DNA of 64,000 nucleotides from Comamonas antarctica (GCF_013363755.1 NZ_CP054842.1:111732-175731); one strand, 5' to 3'; shown: positions 8,303 through 18,090, counted from the first letter of the stretch. Program-made: numbers and translations. Notes: a model not told the origin generated them from the letters alone.

Positions 8303-8635
8303 TCAGACCACGGTGATGATGCCAGCGTCTCCCATACGTTGCCACGGCAGGCCCAGTACCAGGGCATCGAGCTGGGTGCGCTCCAGCTGCCAATGGCCAT
8401 CGACGGGCGCAGGCCAGACGAACTTACCCTGGTGCAGGCGCCGGGCCGCCAGCCAGATGCCAATACCGTCGTGCACCAGCACTTTCATGCGGTTGGCGCG
8501 CTTGTTGGCGAACAGATAGGCATGGTGGGGGTGAGCAGCACCGAACACGGCGACCACGCGGGCCAGCGCAGTATCGGTGCCAGCGCGCATGTCCAGCGGG
8601 GCCGTGGCCAGCCAGGCGGCATCGATGCGGATCAT
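8303..8635 (-). CDS. tnpB: IS66 accessory protein TnpB
   Basis: A 110-residue IS66 Orf2 protein. It shows the family pattern HHAYLFANKRANRMKVLVHD then GIWLAARRLHQGKFVWP. The start [10 protein letters not shown] at 8635 overlaps the tnpA stop by ATGA, the usual coupling in this IS family. TnpB is needed for transposition in some IS66 members, but its role is unclear. The gene is intact. Confidence 0.92.
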   Translation of the reverse strand: MIRIDAAWLATAPLDMRAGTDTALARVVAVFGAAHPHHAYLFANKRANRMKVLVHDGIGIWLAARRLHQGKFVWPAPVDGHWQLERTQLDALVLGLPWQRMGDAGIITVV

Positions 8636-9018
8636 CGCAAGAGCTCGCGAAGGAATGCCCCGCATTGCGACAGCGGGCATTGCAAGCGCACCAGCAATTC
8701 GCCGCGCTGGATCTGCAGATGAACCTCCCGTAGAGGTGCCTCCTCAGCAGGCGCAGGCAACTGGGCAGGCAACGCGTTGAGCGCTGGACTGCATGGGGCA
8801 GTGGCTATCGGCAACGACACGAACGTGGGCGCAGTCGCTACTTGCCGCTCTCGCTGTTCACGGACCCAGCGGTGCACCATGTTCGAGTGCAGGCCGTGCG
8901 CCAGGGCCACGCCGCCTACGCTGGCGCCAGGCTGGGCGCAGCGGTCCAGCACCTCTGCCTTGAATTGCTTGCTGTACTCACGCCGCCGTGGGCGGTCTTG
9001 ATTCAAAGAATTTTCCAT
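8632..9018 (-). CDS. tnpA: IS66 accessory protein TnpA (helix-turn-helix)
   Basis: A 128-residue IS66 Orf1 protein. It has an N-terminal helix-turn-helix ([20 protein letters not shown], then [19 protein letters not shown]) and ends with the IS66-specific block [23 protein letters not shown] at 9018 is chosen because GTGGAG lies just upstream; a GTG at 9027 is also in frame. It overlaps tnpB at its end. The degraded copy at 4701-4906 is a diverged relative. Confidence 0.9.
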   Translation of the reverse strand: MENSLNQDRPRRREYSKQFKAEVLDRCAQPGASVGGVALAHGLHSNMVHRWVREQRERQVATAPTFVSLPIATAPCSPALNALPAQLPAPAEEAPLREVHLQIQRGELLVRLQCPLSQCGAFLRELLR

Positions 9019-9070
9019 CGTCTCCACGATCCTCCAATCGTGGGCACGATGCCCGCTTCAAGCGGTGCAT

Positions 9071-9096
9071 TCAAGATGGGATCGCCAGCTGCATAC
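9071..9096. repeat. IS66 right terminal inverted repeat
   Basis: Ends in CCAGCTGCATAC on the plus strand. Read inward it matches the left end at about 19 of 26 positions, strongest over GATCCC and TCTTGA. Confidence 0.85.
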
Positions 9097-9098
9097 AT

Positions 9099-9386
9099 AT
9101 GACTGTATTTATGACCAACATGAAGTCTGAGAGTGCATCGGCGGTGGTCGGGCCAGAGCGGCGTCGGCGCTGGTCACTGCAAGACAAGCTGCAGATGGTC
9201 CGCGAAAGCTACGAGCCAGGTAACTCTGTTTCCATGGTTGCCCGGCGCCACGAAGTGAACCCGAATCAGCTATTCCAGTGGCGCAAGCTGCACCAGGCGG
9301 GCGCCCTGTCTACCGTGTCCGCAGGCGAGGCAGTAGTTCCCGCATCCGAGCTTGCGAAGGCGCTCCAGCTGCTGAATCCAGGTTGA
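9099..9386 (+). pseudogene. IS3-family (IS2 group) orfA, 3'-truncated
   Basis: The 95-residue frame contains ERRRRWSLQDKLQMVRESYE, then VARRHEVNPNQLFQWRKLHQ and AGALSTVSAGEAVVPASE, the helix-turn-helix of IS2-type OrfA proteins. After ASE the usual leucine-zipper region is replaced by a short foreign tail (LAKALQLLNPG). No orfB follows. It begins directly at the right end of the IS66 element, so both ends are broken by rearrangement. Confidence 0.75.
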
Positions 9387-9435
9387 TCAATGAGCGCCCA
9401 GCATAACGGCGCTCCCCAGAACTGCAGGGATGGTG

Positions 9436-9858
9436 TCAACGGGTCTTAGCAGAACCTGAAGCCGCCTTGCTGTTGCGAGCTAGGAACGCATCTAGCACAG
9501 CGATTTCCTTTTTCTGCGCCGAAATGATGTCCTTTGCCATCTTCAGCATTTGCGGATCTTTGCCATCGCGCAATAGGCTCTTGGCCATGTCGATTGCGCC
9601 TTGGTGGTGAATGCGCATCATCTGCGCGAAATCCACATCGGCATTGCCCGTCATCGGCACAGCGGCCATTTTCTCGTTGTTCTCCTTCATCATGGACTGC
9701 ATGTTCATCTTTGCATCTGATGCTGAGTGATCCATCCCGGCTGTCTTGGAACCTGAGGATGGCCCTGACTGGGCATGGAGCGCAAAAGGTGCAGCAACCG
9801 CGGCCACAAGAAGTGCTGCAGCGACCGAGTGCTTCTGGATCAGGAATGGTTTTTTCAT
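9436..9858 (-). CDS. Secreted DUF305 metal-associated protein
   Basis: A 140-residue protein with a clear signal peptide (MKKPFLIQKHSVAAALLVAA, cut after ALHA). A Met/His-rich stretch (MDHSASDAKMNMQSMM) is followed by a DUF305 domain with the signature MRIHHQGAIDMAKSLL and ISAQKKEIAVLDAFL. DUF305 proteins such as CopM are periplasmic and bind copper. It lies at the border of the copper island, upstream of nothing else on its strand but next to the Csp-like gene 27 bp away. GGAG precedes the ATG. Confidence 0.88.
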   Translation of the reverse strand: MKKPFLIQKHSVAAALLVAAVAAPFALHAQSGPSSGSKTAGMDHSASDAKMNMQSMMKENNEKMAAVPMTGNADVDFAQMMRIHHQGAIDMAKSLLRDGKDPQMLKMAKDIISAQKKEIAVLDAFLARNSKAASGSAKTR

Positions 9859-9885
9859 GGAGTTCTCCTGTTGTTCACGGGACGC

Positions 9886-10227
9886 TCAATGGGCCGATGT
9901 CATGGCGGCGCACTCATCGGCGCATTGGTAGCAAGCTTCGGCGCAGGCCTTGCAATGCTGCGCGTCATGCTTGGCGCATTCATCGCCGCACGCCCTGCAG
10001 ATCTTGGCGCACAGGGCGCAGATGGCCTGCGCGTGTTCGCTGTTGCGGGCCATCGCGTTGACGGCCAGGCTACACATAGCCGCGCAATCCACATCAAGTG
10101 CGATGCAACGCGCCATCATCTTGACGTCAACTTCCCGGAGACATGCGGCAAAGCATTGATTGCAGGCCGTGGCGCAAGCAATGCAGGCTTGAATACAGGT
10201 TTGGTTAGGTGTTTCGTTAAGCTCCAT
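9886..10227 (-). CDS. Four-helix-bundle copper-storage protein (Csp-like)
   Basis: A 113-residue Cys-rich protein with repeated Cys-X3-Cys and Cys-X2-Cys patterns, for example CIQACIACATACNQCFAAC and CALCAKICRACGDECAKH. This fits the DUF326/Csp family, where cysteines line the core of a four-helix bundle and bind many Cu(I) ions. There is no signal or Tat peptide, so the protein should be cytosolic like Csp3. The start is ATG at 10227 with AAGGAG in front; the frame continues upstream to 10473 but that part looks random. It lies just upstream of the DUF305 gene on the same strand, and the two may form an operon. Confidence 0.9.
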   Translation of the reverse strand: MELNETPNQTCIQACIACATACNQCFAACLREVDVKMMARCIALDVDCAAMCSLAVNAMARNSEHAQAICALCAKICRACGDECAKHDAQHCKACAEACYQCADECAAMTSAH

Positions 10228-10786
10228 ATGAAGCTCCTTAGGTAGTTGGAGGGAGTGCTGATAGAACAAAAATCCTGCGCTTTCGCATTGCGAGGAAAGG
10301 CCATCTTCCGTGCCTGCACGCGGTATGCACTGTAGGCAAGCACCGACGATTGACCACTCGACGGCGCATATTGCACAGGTAAGGTGTCGAGCATTACGCA
10401 GAGATTTCAGAACCGTAATCGCAAGGTCACCTTTAGGTCTGGCATGGCTTCTAGACTTGATTCCTTGGCACAAAACCTAAGGCTGCGATCTGCATGCCCT
10501 AGTCGAGCTCGCGTCTGATCACATCCCCCAACTGGCAAAGCTCAAGAAGGCCGACATGCCACACGACCCCAACGGTTGAAAGCTGCCGTGTTCACTTGGT
10601 TTAAACGTTGACGGCATCACTGTGGTTCGCAATGCCTTCGGCGCTGGCCCATTCCAGCACTGGGACGATAGCGCTTCGGGTTGAGAACCCTGCGCCATCA
10701 CATGACGCCGTGCTGCCTCGAAGGCCCGCCATCGCGCAGAACCAAGCCATATCGGGCTATGGACAAGGAAGTCGTCATCGCCCATG
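10228..10786. other. Gene-free spacer before the cus operon end
   Basis: About 560 bp without a convincing gene. The frames present (for example 10519-10785 on the minus strand) show no recognisable motif or ribosome site. The promoter of the Csp-like gene must lie in its first part, but I see no clear -35/-10 pair. Confidence 0.5.
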
Positions 10787-10939
10787 TCAGGCCGAATGAT
10801 ATTGCCCCCGTATTCCCGGCCCCGCCCTATTCGCGATAAACGCCGCTAGTCGCTTGCGAAGTGACCTGCTCCATGTCAGTTGTAGAAACGCGGCAAATGC
10901 AGTGAGTGCCAAGCCCCAAAGTGCAGCGAGTAATCTCAT
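10787..10939 (-). CDS. Small membrane protein at the end of the cus operon
   Basis: A 50-residue frame whose ATG overlaps the cusA stop (CCATGA), the usual sign of translational coupling. The product starts [20 protein letters not shown], a single hydrophobic helix, and ends in a basic tail ([17 protein letters not shown]). A 43-bp piece of this gene (10798-10840) recurs at 53982-54024 with 38 of 43 bases identical, with FIANR and GPGI preserved in translation, which supports its reality as a gene. The function is unknown; by position it may assist the CusA pump. Confidence 0.55.
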   Translation of the reverse strand: MRLLAALWGLALTAFAAFLQLTWSRSLRKRLAAFIANRAGPGIRGQYHSA

Positions 10940-13900
10940 GGATTTCTTTCCAAGGCTGAGGGAAGTACGTCGCTTGTTGAGGAGTCTTGCGCGGCAGCCG
11001 GCTTGAACGGTCCAGGGGGTTTTTCTGCGGGGTGCGGTTTAGGCCACCGGTGCATTAGGTACCACGCGGCAGGCATTACCAGCATGCTGAGCAGGGGCGC
11101 GGTCACCATACCGCCCACCATCGGCGCCGCGATGCGCGTCATCACCTCCGAGCCCGTTCCGCTCCCCCACAGAATAGGCAGCAAGCCAGCCATGACGACA
11201 GCGACAGTCATCGCCTTCGGCCGCACGCGCAGCACCGCGCCTTCACGGATGGCGGCGAGAAGCGTTTCTTCACTCATGGGCTCGCCAGCCGCAAGGCGCC
11301 TTGCAAGAGCGTTTTTCAGATAAACCAGCATCACCACGCCGAATTCCGCCGCGACGCCAGCCAGCGCGATGAAGCCGACCGCCGTGGCCACCGAAACGGA
11401 ATGCCCCATGGCCCAGACCAGCCAGAAACCGCCAATCAGCGAGAACGGCACGGCCGTCATTACCAGCGCCGCATCGCCGAACGACCGGAGCAACAAGTAC
11501 AGCAGCACGAAGATGAGTGCCAGGGTGACGGGGATAACCAGCTTGAGCCTCGCTATCGCCCGCTCTAGGTACTCGAACTGCCCTGACCAGGACACGGCGT
11601 AGCCTGCGGGCATTGCCACCGTGCTGACCACCGCTGCCTGCATGTCGTTGACCACCGAACGCAGGTCACGCCCGCGCACGTCGACGTAAATCCAGCCCGA
11701 CAGGCGGGCGTTTTCACTGCGCAGCATGGGTGGGCCGTCGGTAATGGTGATTTTGGCGACATCCTGCAGCAACAGTTGGGCGCCTTTGTCTGTGACGAAG
11801 GGCAGTTCTCGCAGGCGCTGCAGCGAGTCGCGAATCTCGCGCGGGTAGCGGACGTTGATGGGGTAACGCTCACGCCCCAGGATGATTTCGCCGACGTTGT
11901 CGCCACCGACCGCCGTGGAGACGATGGCTTGCACGTCTGCCACCGACAGGCCGTAGCGCGCAGCGGCTGGCCGGTCTACATCGACATCGATGTAGCGGCC
12001 CCCGGTCAGCCGCTCCGCCAGTGCGGACGAGACCCCTGGTACGTTCTTCACAGTGGCTTCTATCTGCGTGCTCAGCCGGTCGAGAGTGGCGAGGTCCACG
12101 CCGGCAACCTTGATGCCGACCGGGCTCTTGATTCCGGTAGCCAGCATGTCGATACGGTTGCGGATGGGCGGCACCCAGACATTGGTCAGTCCTGGCACTT
12201 GCACCGCGCGGTCCAAGGCTTCGATCAGCTTGTCGGGCGTCATGCCTGCGCGCCATTGTTCACGTGGTTTGAACTGGATGGTGGTCTCGAACATCTCCAG
12301 CGGCGCTGGGTCCGTGGCCGTGTCGGCACGCCCGGCCTTGCCGAAAACGCGGGCGACTTCGGGTACGGTCTTGATGAGCCGGTCAGTCTGCTGCAGCAGC
12401 ATGGAAGCCTTGGAGACGGAAAGGCCTGGCAGAGCCGATGGCATGTACAGCAAGTCACCCTCGTCCAGCGCGGGCATGAACTCTCCGCCCAGGCGCAGCA
12501 TGGGGATGGCCGTGAGCGCCAGCAGCACGGCGGCCACCACCAGAGTCGCCTTGGGAAACCGCAGCACTGCCTCCAGCAAGGGCCGGTAGGCCGCCATCAG
12601 GAAGCGGTTCACCGGGTTGTCGGCTTCGTGCGGGATGCGCCCTCGAATGAGGTAGCCCATCAGCACCGGCACCAGGGTCACCGACAGCCCGGCTGCGGCC
12701 GCCATCGCATAGGTCTTGGTGAATGCCAGGGGAGAGAACAGCCGGCCCTCCTGCGCTTCAAGCGAGAACACCGGCACGAACGATAACGCGATGATGAGTA
12801 GCGAGAAAAACAGTGCCGGCCCGACCTCGACAGATGCCGTCCCGACCAGTTGCCACCGCTCCTGCGTGGTCGGACGTCTGCCGTGCTGCACCTCGAACGC
12901 TTCGAGATGCTTGTGCACGTTCTCCACCATTACGATGGCGCCATCCACCATGGCCCCGATACTGATCGCGATGCCACCGAGCGACATGATGTTGGCATTG
13001 ACGCCTTGCCAATGCATCACGATGAACGCCGTCAACACCCCAATGGGAAGAGCAACCACGGCCACCAGCGCCGAGCGCAAATGGAACAGGAAAATGGCGC
13101 AGACCAGCGCCACGACCAGGAACTCTTCCAGCAGCTTGGTGCGCAGGTTGTCGACGGCGCGGTCGATGAGCAAAGAACGGTCGTAGGTCGTGACGACCTC
13201 GACGCCGGCGGGAAGGCTTGGGGTGAGTGTTTCCAACTTCGCCTTGATGGCCGCTATCGTGCTGCGAGCGTTCTTGCCCGAGCGCATCACGACCACACCG
13301 CCCACGACTTCCCCTTCGCCATCCAGCTCGGCAATGCCGCGGCGCATCTCCGGGCCTATCTGCACCGTGGCCACGTCACGCAGCAACACCGGAGTCGCGC
13401 CGGAAACGGCGAGCGGGATCGTGCGGAAATCGTCCAGCGATTTCAGGAAGCCGCGCGAGCGCACCATGTACTCGGCCTCGGCCAGCTCCACCACCGAGCC
13501 GCCCGACGCCTGGTTGGCGTTCTGCAAACCCGCCACGACCATGGCCTGGGTCACGCCGAGCGCACGCATGCGATCCGGATCCAGCACCACCTGGTACTGC
13601 CGCACCATGCCACCGATGCTGGCAACTTCGGCCACGTCGGGCACGGTTTTGAGTTCGAACTTCAAAAACCAGTCGTTCAGGGCGCGCAACTGCCCGATGT
13701 CGAGCTTGCTGGTACGGTCCACCAGCGCGTACTCGTAGACCCAGCCGACACCGGTCGCGTCAGGCCCGAGCGCGGCATTAGCGCCTGGTGGCAATTTGCT
13801 CTGCACCTGGTTGAGGTACTCGACAACGCGCGAGCGTGCCCAGTAAGGGTCGGTCTTGTCGTCGAACAGCACGTAGACGAACGAATCACCGAAGAACGAA

Positions 13901-14154
13901 TAGCCGCGAACCGTCTTGGCGCCGGGCACGCTGAGCATCGTGGTGGTCAGTGGGTAGGTCACCAGGTCTTCCACCACCTGGGGCGCTTTGCCAGGGAACG
14001 GTGTGCGGATGATGACCTGCACGTCAGACAGGTCGGGTAGCGCATCCAGGCTGGTCTTGGAAGCCGACCAAAGGCCGGCCACGATCAAGAGAACCGTCGC
14101 CATCAACACCAGAAACCGGTTGACTAGCGACCAGCGAATCAGCGCGGCGATCAT
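10936..14154 (-). CDS. cusA: CusA-type Cu(I)/Ag(I) RND efflux pump
   Basis: A 1072-residue inner-membrane RND transporter of normal length for the heavy-metal (HME) group. TM4 carries the proton-relay motif [13 protein letters not shown]. Methionines corresponding to the CusA transport triad are visible in [24 protein letters not shown] and [13 protein letters not shown], and [14 protein letters not shown] is also typical of the monovalent-cation subgroup. It is the last large gene of cusC-cusB-cusA on the minus strand and overlaps the cusB stop by ATGA. It takes copper or silver from CusB and the periplasm and drives it through CusC using proton flow. The last 40 residues are a Pro/Ser-rich tail. 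Confidence 0.95.
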   Translation of the reverse strand: MIAALIRWSLVNRFLVLMATVLLIVAGLWSASKTSLDALPDLSDVQVIIRTPFPGKAPQVVEDLVTYPLTTTMLSVPGAKTVRGYSFFGDSFVYVLFDDKTDPYWARSRVVEYLNQVQSKLPPGANAALGPDATGVGWVYEYALVDRTSKLDIGQLRALNDWFLKFELKTVPDVAEVASIGGMVRQYQVVLDPDRMRALGVTQAMVVAGLQNANQASGGSVVELAEAEYMVRSRGFLKSLDDFRTIPLAVSGATPVLLRDVATVQIGPEMRRGIAELDGEGEVVGGVVVMRSGKNARSTIAAIKAKLETLTPSLPAGVEVVTTYDRSLLIDRAVDNLRTKLLEEFLVVALVCAIFLFHLRSALVAVVALPIGVLTAFIVMHWQGVNANIMSLGGIAISIGAMVDGAIVMVENVHKHLEAFEVQHGRRPTTQERWQLVGTASVEVGPALFFSLLIIALSFVPVFSLEAQEGRLFSPLAFTKTYAMAAAAGLSVTLVPVLMGYLIRGRIPHEADNPVNRFLMAAYRPLLEAVLRFPKATLVVAAVLLALTAIPMLRLGGEFMPALDEGDLLYMPSALPGLSVSKASMLLQQTDRLIKTVPEVARVFGKAGRADTATDPAPLEMFETTIQFKPREQWRAGMTPDKLIEALDRAVQVPGLTNVWVPPIRNRIDMLATGIKSPVGIKVAGVDLATLDRLSTQIEATVKNVPGVSSALAERLTGGRYIDVDVDRPAAARYGLSVADVQAIVSTAVGGDNVGEIILGRERYPINVRYPREIRDSLQRLRELPFVTDKGAQLLLQDVAKITITDGPPMLRSENARLSGWIYVDVRGRDLRSVVNDMQAAVVSTVAMPAGYAVSWSGQFEYLERAIARLKLVIPVTLALIFVLLYLLLRSFGDAALVMTAVPFSLIGGFWLVWAMGHSVSVATAVGFIALAGVAAEFGVVMLVYLKNALARRLAAGEPMSEETLLAAIREGAVLRVRPKAMTVAVVMAGLLPILWGSGTGSEVMTRIAAPMVGGMVTAPLLSMLVMPAAWYLMHRWPKPHPAEKPPGPFKPAAAQDSSTSDVLPSALERNP

Positions 14155-15650
14155 GGCTTGCTACCCGCCGGCTGCTTTTGCACCGATAGCAGTTCGTAGC
14201 CCATAGCACCGCCTTCCTTGAACGCGAACTCGACCGTATCGCCCACCTGAATGTCGGCAAAAGCCTGGGGCACAGTTCGGCTGAACCCCATGGTCATCGG
14301 TGGCCATTTCAGCGAGGCGATGGGACCGTGCGAAATCGTGATGCTGTCCGGTGCCAGGTCTTCGACCTTACCTCGGCCCGTATGAACTACGCCGATGGCG
14401 GCGGGGGCCGAGGCCACGGAGGCTGGTGGCTGGGCCGGCGCCGATGTGCCCATGCCTCCCAGCACCGAACGCAAACTCGCCTCGGAGTCGATGAGGAACT
14501 GGCCGCTGGCCACGACCTGCTCGCCTTCGCTCAGCCCCTGCAGAATTTCAACGTCGTCTTCCGAATCCACGCCCAGCGACACCTCACGCGGCTCGAACGC
14601 TCCCGTCTCTCCGCGCACAATAACCACAGCGCGCTTGCCCGTGCGAATCACGGCCTCGGACGGCACCACCAGCCGGCTCGCCATGGGGCCTGCGACCTGC
14701 AGCCGCAGCAGCATGCCGGGCACCAGCTGGCCATTGCGGTTGTCGACTTCGAACCGCGCTTTCAACGTCCGCGTGCTGGTGCTGACCTCGGGCAGAATTT
14801 CTGCCAGTGCTCCATTGAAGTGTTGTGCCGCATCGGCCTGCAGCACCGCCCTGACCTTTTGTCCGCGCGCCAGACGCAGTGCCTGCGCTTCAGGAACTTC
14901 CGCCACCGCCCAGACTTTCTCCAATCCGGCGATGCGGAACAGCGTCATGCCGGGCGTCACCGCAACCCCTTCGCGAACACCCAACTCGGCCACAACGCCG
15001 CTCATGGGCGCGCTCAGTGTAAACCGTGCCTGCGCCGTGCCAGCCTCTTCGCTTTGGCGCACCAGCTCAGGAGGAATCGACAGGGCTCGCATGCGGTCGC
15101 GGGCTGCGGTGACCAGCTCGGGGGAGACACCCGCCCGCTTGAGGGCCAGCCACTCATTCTGCGGACCAAGCCAGTCGGGCGCGAAAATCGTCGCCAGCGC
15201 CTGGCCTTTGCGCACCCGCTCCATTGGCGCGCGCACCGCCAGGTGCTCTACGTAGCCAGCGACCCGCGTTTGCACGGCAGTGCTCAGGCGATCGTCGAAC
15301 TGCACCGAGCCGACCGCTTCGAACGAGGCCACCACGTCGACGCGACGCACCGTGGCATAGCGGATGCCCAGGTTCTGCTGCACGGCGGCGCTGATGTTGA
15401 CCCCTGACATGTTGGCGTCGCTGTCGGCATAGACCGGCACCAGCTGCATGTCCATGAAGGGGGATTTTCCCGGCTTGTCGAAGCGCTGGCCCGGGACCAT
15501 GGGGTCGTGCCAGTAGAGGACCTTTCGGGCGTCCGACGCGGCTGCGGGTTCCGCCGGTCTCTGCGCGGTCTGGCGGCCCGCATAGAAAGAGCCCACTGCG
15601 ACGGCCGCAGCGGCGATGAGGGCAAGGCTTGCGAAGTGGGTGGATTTCAT
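14151..15650 (-). CDS. cusB: CusB-type adaptor with N-terminal HMBD and C-terminal CusF domain
   Basis: A 499-residue periplasmic adaptor. Order: signal or anchor (1-25); a heavy-metal-binding segment [20 protein letters not shown] at about 45-75; HlyD/CusB barrel and hairpin domains (for example [20 protein letters not shown] and [20 protein letters not shown]); then, after an Ala-rich linker near 405-420, a complete CusF-like domain ending in [20 protein letters not shown]. In CusF the WPPM/MTM residues bind Cu(I). Joining the metallochaperone to the adaptor lets it hand metal straight to the pump. It overlaps cusC and cusA by 4 bp each. Confidence 0.93.
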   Translation of the reverse strand: MKSTHFASLALIAAAAVAVGSFYAGRQTAQRPAEPAAASDARKVLYWHDPMVPGQRFDKPGKSPFMDMQLVPVYADSDANMSGVNISAAVQQNLGIRYATVRRVDVVASFEAVGSVQFDDRLSTAVQTRVAGYVEHLAVRAPMERVRKGQALATIFAPDWLGPQNEWLALKRAGVSPELVTAARDRMRALSIPPELVRQSEEAGTAQARFTLSAPMSGVVAELGVREGVAVTPGMTLFRIAGLEKVWAVAEVPEAQALRLARGQKVRAVLQADAAQHFNGALAEILPEVSTSTRTLKARFEVDNRNGQLVPGMLLRLQVAGPMASRLVVPSEAVIRTGKRAVVIVRGETGAFEPREVSLGVDSEDDVEILQGLSEGEQVVASGQFLIDSEASLRSVLGGMGTSAPAQPPASVASAPAAIGVVHTGRGKVEDLAPDSITISHGPIASLKWPPMTMGFSRTVPQAFADIQVGDTVEFAFKEGGAMGYELLSVQKQPAGSKP

Positions 15651-16879
15651 GGGGCAGCTCCCAGGGCTAGCGGTTTGTAGGTGAGTTGGACTTGGGCCTT
15701 GGTCCAGTCACGCTGCAGGGCGAGCAGCTTGCGCTGCGCCTGGACTTCAGCGTGCCGCGCTTCGAACAGCGTCACCAAACTGGCCTGGTTGGAGCGATAG
15801 GCCGCTGTGGCCGCCGCAGTGCGTTGGGCGCTCGGCGTGAGCACAGCGTGGCGATAACGCGCGATGCGCTCCTGCAGGCTGCGCGCATCGCTGACCCCTG
15901 TGCGGTATTCGGCGGTTACGGTCCGCGTGGCTTCGGCCAGGTCGGCCTCGGCCTTGTCGACAAGCGCCCATTGGGCGGCAGTCTCGCGGTCTTGCCGTTG
16001 CGCGGGCGCGAGCTGCAGCGGAATGCTGACGCCGACCGACACCATGTCCGCATAGCCGCTGCGCTGCCCATAGGCGACCTCCCAGGTCCAGTTGGCCTGG
16101 CGGTTGGTCGCCACGACCGCCGCCGTTTTTTTTGCGACTTCGACATCGCGCCGCAACGCTTCCACCGTTGGGTGGGCTGCCACGTACGCTGCTTCAGTGG
16201 GCAGGTTCAGCGCGGGCATCGGCGTAAGTGTGTCGGCCGGAACACCCACCCAGCGCTGCAAGGTGAGCCGGGCCGCACTTTGCTGCTGCAAGACTTCAGC
16301 CGTTTCATCCGCCGCCACGCCGCGTGCCGCAGTCAGGGCTAGTACATCCTGGCTGCTACCGGCAGACGACGACAAGCGGGCACGCGAGGCTTCCCATTCC
16401 TCGTGGGCGTGGTGTTCCATCAAGGCCGTCAGTTTGGCTGCTTCGCCGGCGAAAAATGCGTCCAGATAGACCAGCGCCGTCTGCAGCCGCGTGTCCGCCA
16501 CGGCCGTTTGCAGCGAGACCGCTTCGCGCTCAACGGACGCGTCAGCGGCGGCCTGGCGTGCGGCGCGCTTTTCTGGTGACAGCCATTCCTGGCTGATGCC
16601 GATGCGTTTCATCGTCATCGAGTCCCGGGTCGTGTGCAGGCGGTCGGGCCCTGTCACCGGAAGGTTGTCAACGCCGATGCGCAGGGCGGGGTCGGGAAGT
16701 TGCCCGGCGGTGCGAGCTGCTTGCGTCACGCTTTGGATGGCGGCATTGGCGGAGCGTGACGCGTCGGAGCGCTGAACGGCCAGGTTCAACGCTTCTTCCA
16801 GCGAAAGAGGCACCGCCATGGCGGCACAGGGCGCAAACGCGGTGGCCAGAGCGGCCGCACGCAGAAAAGAGAGGGACAT
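15647..16879 (-). CDS. cusC: CusC-type outer-membrane efflux channel
   Basis: A 410-residue TolC-family protein. The signal peptide is MSLSFLRAAALATAFAPCAA, followed by PLSLEEALNLAVQRSDASRS, the typical start of an outer-membrane factor. The two repeated alpha-hairpin regions (AAADASVEREAVSLQTAVAD, then ARHAEVQAQRKLLALQRDW) form the periplasmic tunnel. There is no lipobox Cys at the cleavage site. It is first in the cusCBA operon, 76 bp behind a small exported protein gene. Confidence 0.93.
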   Translation of the reverse strand: MSLSFLRAAALATAFAPCAAMAVPLSLEEALNLAVQRSDASRSANAAIQSVTQAARTAGQLPDPALRIGVDNLPVTGPDRLHTTRDSMTMKRIGISQEWLSPEKRAARQAAADASVEREAVSLQTAVADTRLQTALVYLDAFFAGEAAKLTALMEHHAHEEWEASRARLSSSAGSSQDVLALTAARGVAADETAEVLQQQSAARLTLQRWVGVPADTLTPMPALNLPTEAAYVAAHPTVEALRRDVEVAKKTAAVVATNRQANWTWEVAYGQRSGYADMVSVGVSIPLQLAPAQRQDRETAAQWALVDKAEADLAEATRTVTAEYRTGVSDARSLQERIARYRHAVLTPSAQRTAAATAAYRSNQASLVTLFEARHAEVQAQRKLLALQRDWTKAQVQLTYKPLALGAAP

Positions 16880-16954
16880 GGGAACTCCGAGGACAAACGC
16901 GCAATGGCTGGCGAGCGGACGAGCCGCACCAGCGCCGGTTGGTCGACGGAGAGG

Positions 16955-17335
16955 TCAGACGCGAAGTCTGAGCGTGGAGAGGAAGACGGGGTCGGGAGGC
17001 GGTCTGGTTTCCAGTGCCGTGGCCATGGTCCATGCGGACGCGCTGCTTGCGTCCACTACCGCAGGCACCACAAGCATCTGAATGATGGCCGGCAAGGAGG
17101 GTGTGGGCACCTTGGTCCATTCAGCCGACTGAGGTGCGTTGACGCTGTAGTGATGGCACAGCACCGGTTGCTCGGTGTCCATGCCCGCGCATGGCTCGCC
17201 AGCCGCCATCATCTCGGCCATTGCTGCCGCAGCGGACTGCTGGGGGCAAACATAGTTCGCCAACGCCAGCTGATAGAACAGCAACGACAAGACCATGAAG
17301 GTCAAAAGGCGGTGAATAGATCTGCTGCGCGGCAT
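16955..17335 (-). CDS. Small exported protein ahead of cusC
   Basis: About 126 residues from the ATG at 17335 (MPRSRSIHRLLTFMVLSLLF), which forms a signal peptide or single anchor. The mature part holds Cys residues (NYVCPQQ, EPCAGMD, LCHHYSV) and a CHHY motif that could bind copper. The C-terminus is Pro/Thr-rich. Similar small proteins lie ahead of cus-type operons in Burkholderiales, but the function is unknown. A TTG farther upstream at 17368 is less likely. It probably shares the cusCBA promoter. Confidence 0.6.
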   Translation of the reverse strand: MPRSRSIHRLLTFMVLSLLFYQLALANYVCPQQSAAAAMAEMMAAGEPCAGMDTEQPVLCHHYSVNAPQSAEWTKVPTPSLPAIIQMLVVPAVVDASSASAWTMATALETRPPPDPVFLSTLRLRV

Positions 17336-17742
17336 GATGTGTTGCAAGAGTTTAACTCTGCGCTTCAAACAGCCAGAACTTCGTCCCGTATGAGTAACGC
17401 TGCCGGATGCGATGCAGTAGCGCCCACTTCAACGCATTCCAAGCAATGCACCGAATGGCCACACTGGATCACCCCGGTTCTTGAAAGGTCCCCAACTCTT
17501 GAGAAGATGAAGCGGTGTGAACCTCCCCGGCTTTGAACTGAATCGCACCGGTGCGATTCAGTGCCGTGGAAAGCGGTGATCGAGCAGCAGTTGGGAAAGC
17601 AGGTTGCCGCGACAGTGCGCGACGGTGGAGTGTCATGGGAAATTGGACGGCGGCCTGGGCTGTCGCGAGGTTAGTCAGGCCGCCGCCAGCGATCTCACAT
17701 AAGGGATTCAACATGATCCGCTGCAATCCCGACTAAGGGCGA
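17336..17742. other. Noncoding spacer with a perfect palindrome
   Basis: About 400 bp between the small exported protein and the DUF4148 gene, both read leftward. It should hold the promoter of the cusCBA operon. I see no recognisable gene. The main visible structure is the 26-bp palindrome listed separately. Confidence 0.5.
17537..17562. repeat. 26-bp perfect palindrome
   Basis: ACTGAATCGCACC followed immediately by its exact reverse complement. With no loop and no T-run it looks more like a dimer operator than a terminator. It lies about 200 bp upstream of the small exported protein gene and the cusCBA operon. Confidence 0.7.
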
Positions 17743-18090
17743 TCAACCCGGGTAGTAGAGACGCTGACGCGCGTCGCGTTCGGCAGGTGACTCGTTCAGC
17801 ATTTCGTTGATCACTTGCTGACGAGTTTTCCCTGGGCCCACATTAGGCACAGGCATGGGGTAGTTGCTCTCGCCATAAGACAGGCGTCCTTGCTGCATAG
17901 CAGCCTTGGTTTCCGCGATAACCTGCTGTCGCGTCTTCTCGCTCTTGAAGTGTTCCTGGTGAACGATTATTCCCTTTTCATTGTTGGCAGGATGCTCGTA
18001 CGCTGCCGAAGCCATCCCTGGAAGGCCCAGAACAACCACTGCGGTTGCGGCTGCGATGATGGAAGAAAAGGTGAGGCGTTGTTGGGTCAT
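17743..18090 (-). CDS. DUF4148 exported protein
   Basis: A 115-residue protein with a signal peptide (SSIIAAATAVVVLGLPGMAS, then AAYEHPANN). Two copies of the DUF4148 helix motif, EKTRQQVIAETKAAMQQGRL and GKTRQQVINEMLN, surround a G-S-Y segment, and the sequence ends QRLYYPG. The family is almost confined to Burkholderiales and has no known activity. A CusR-like box lies 115 bp upstream at 18205-18218, so it may be copper-induced. AGGAG precedes the ATG (rc of CTCCT at about 18100). Confidence 0.85.
   Translation of the reverse strand: MTQQRLTFSSIIAAATAVVVLGLPGMASAAYEHPANNEKGIIVHQEHFKSEKTRQQVIAETKAAMQQGRLSYGESNYPMPVPNVGPGKTRQQVINEMLNESPAERDARQRLYYPG

Larger units (their letters stand above)
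5191..9096 (-). mobile_element. IS66-family insertion sequence, split by an IS110 element
   Basis: It carries the full IS66 gene set on the minus strand (tnpA, tnpB, tnpC), and both terminal inverted repeats are visible: GTAAGCACGCGGTGATCCCG at 5191 and the related GTATGCAGCTGGCGATCCCA read inward from 9096. Without the 1.5-kb IS110 insertion it is about 2.4 kb, normal for IS66. The flanking 8-mers, GTTGGACC and ATATGACT, do not match, so the expected 8-bp target duplication is absent. That suggests later deletion or recombination at one end. The transposase gene is interrupted, so the element cannot move by itself. Confidence 0.9.

Noticed and set aside
5183..9104. 8-bp target duplication flanking the IS66
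   Set aside because: GTTGGACC and ATATGACT do not match, so it was not annotated.
11776..15407. Long plus-strand frames opposite cusA and cusB
   Set aside because: Antisense shadows of GC-rich genes; no ribosome site or recognisable fold.
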